Source: Candidatus Omnitrophota bacterium (GTDB taxonomy: Bacteria; Omnitrophota; Gorgyraeia; Aquiviventales; Aquiviventaceae). Taken from it: a stretch of DNA of 7,499 nt. The stretch covers positions 1 to 7,499 of the forward strand of contig JACQRG010000078.1 of the NCBI GenBank assembly GCA_016206565.1, written 5' to 3'. The position numbers and the translations under genes were made by a program. The notes beneath the pieces are model-generated. The model saw only the letters and a program-made list of their open reading frames with translations, was not told where the DNA came from and did no database searches. Every line of letters begins with the position of its first letter. Position 1 is the stretch's first letter. Positions 7,308-7,499 of the stretch are shown piece by piece.

Positions 7308-7499
7308 GCCGCGCCTCATCACCGTCGGGCATACCCCGGACATGGACGACGCGTTCATGTTCTACGCCATCGCCGGCGGCGCTGTCCCGCTGGATGGCTT
7401 GCGCTTCGAGCACGTCATCAAGGACATCCAGTCGCTCAACCAGCGCGCGCTCAACGCCGAGCTGGACGTCACGGCCATCTCCGCGGCGAGCTACCCGGC
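7294..7499 (+). CDS. mqnD: MqnD-like protein, 1,4-dihydroxy-6-naphthoate synthase family, N-terminal part (cut by window edge)
   Basis: MqnD converts cyclic dehypoxanthinyl futalosine to 1,4-dihydroxy-6-naphthoate in the alternative (futalosine) menaquinone pathway. Only 68 codons are present. The N-terminus fits the COG2107 family: 'HTPDMDDAFMFYAI' (13-26), 'GLRFEHVIKDIQSLNQRAL' (35-53) and 'LDVTAISAASYP' (57-68), the start of the periplasmic-binding-protein-like fold. No signal peptide is seen, in keeping with a cytoplasmic enzyme. The ATG at 7294 lies inside the flavoprotein gene, 14 bp before the end of its stop codon, with GAGA about 9 nt upstream. The family is fairly clear. Whether this member is the true MqnD rather than a paralogue with another substrate cannot be told from the fragment. 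Confidence 0.8.
   Translation, partial: MKSGKPRLITVGHTPDMDDAFMFYAIAGGAVPLDGLRFEHVIKDIQSLNQRALNAELDVTAISAASYP

Overview
This is a gene-dense window from a G+C-rich bacterium (roughly two thirds G+C by eye). It holds nine protein-coding genes, two of them cut by the window edges. Seven lie on the minus strand and two on the plus strand, diverging from a 363-bp intergenic region at 6228-6590. The gene content (diadenylate cyclase, GlgX/GlgB glycogen enzymes, an A-type Fe-S carrier, MutY/MutT, and an MqnD-like futalosine-pathway enzyme) suggests an environmental, menaquinone-using, glycogen-storing bacterium outside the well-studied Proteobacteria and Firmicutes. I cannot name the phylum from the sequence.

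Minus strand, in transcription order from right to left. mutY (6227-5523) overlaps mutT (5572-5156) by 50 bp; both belong to the 8-oxoguanine defence system. A consensus-like promoter (TTGCCA, 18 bp, TGC-TATAAT) overlaps the mutT stop codon. It is well placed to drive a tight operon: an IscA/ErpA-type Fe-S carrier (5122-4796), glgX debranching enzyme (4768-2633), a diadenylate cyclase fused to a YbbR/CdaR-like domain (2636-1392), a DHH/DHHA1 phosphoesterase (1395-337), and the 5' end of glgB branching enzyme (266-1, running off the window). glgX/cyclase and cyclase/DHH each overlap by 4 bp. glgB follows after 70 bp that contain a long hairpin.

Plus strand. A ferredoxin-NADP+ reductase-type flavoprotein (6603-7307) overlaps by 14 bp the start of an mqnD-like gene (7294 to the window end).

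The main biological point is the core of the minus-strand operon. A predicted c-di-AMP synthase that carries its own regulator-like domain is translationally coupled to a DHH phosphoesterase of the superfamily that includes c-di-AMP phosphodiesterases. The pair sits between a glycogen debranching and a glycogen branching enzyme. This is the layout expected of a self-contained c-di-AMP make/break module controlling, or controlled by, glycogen turnover. That functional link is inference. A second point is the divergent intergenic region, which holds two long nested inverted repeats (6300-6379 and 6405-6547) that match no RNA family I can recognise.
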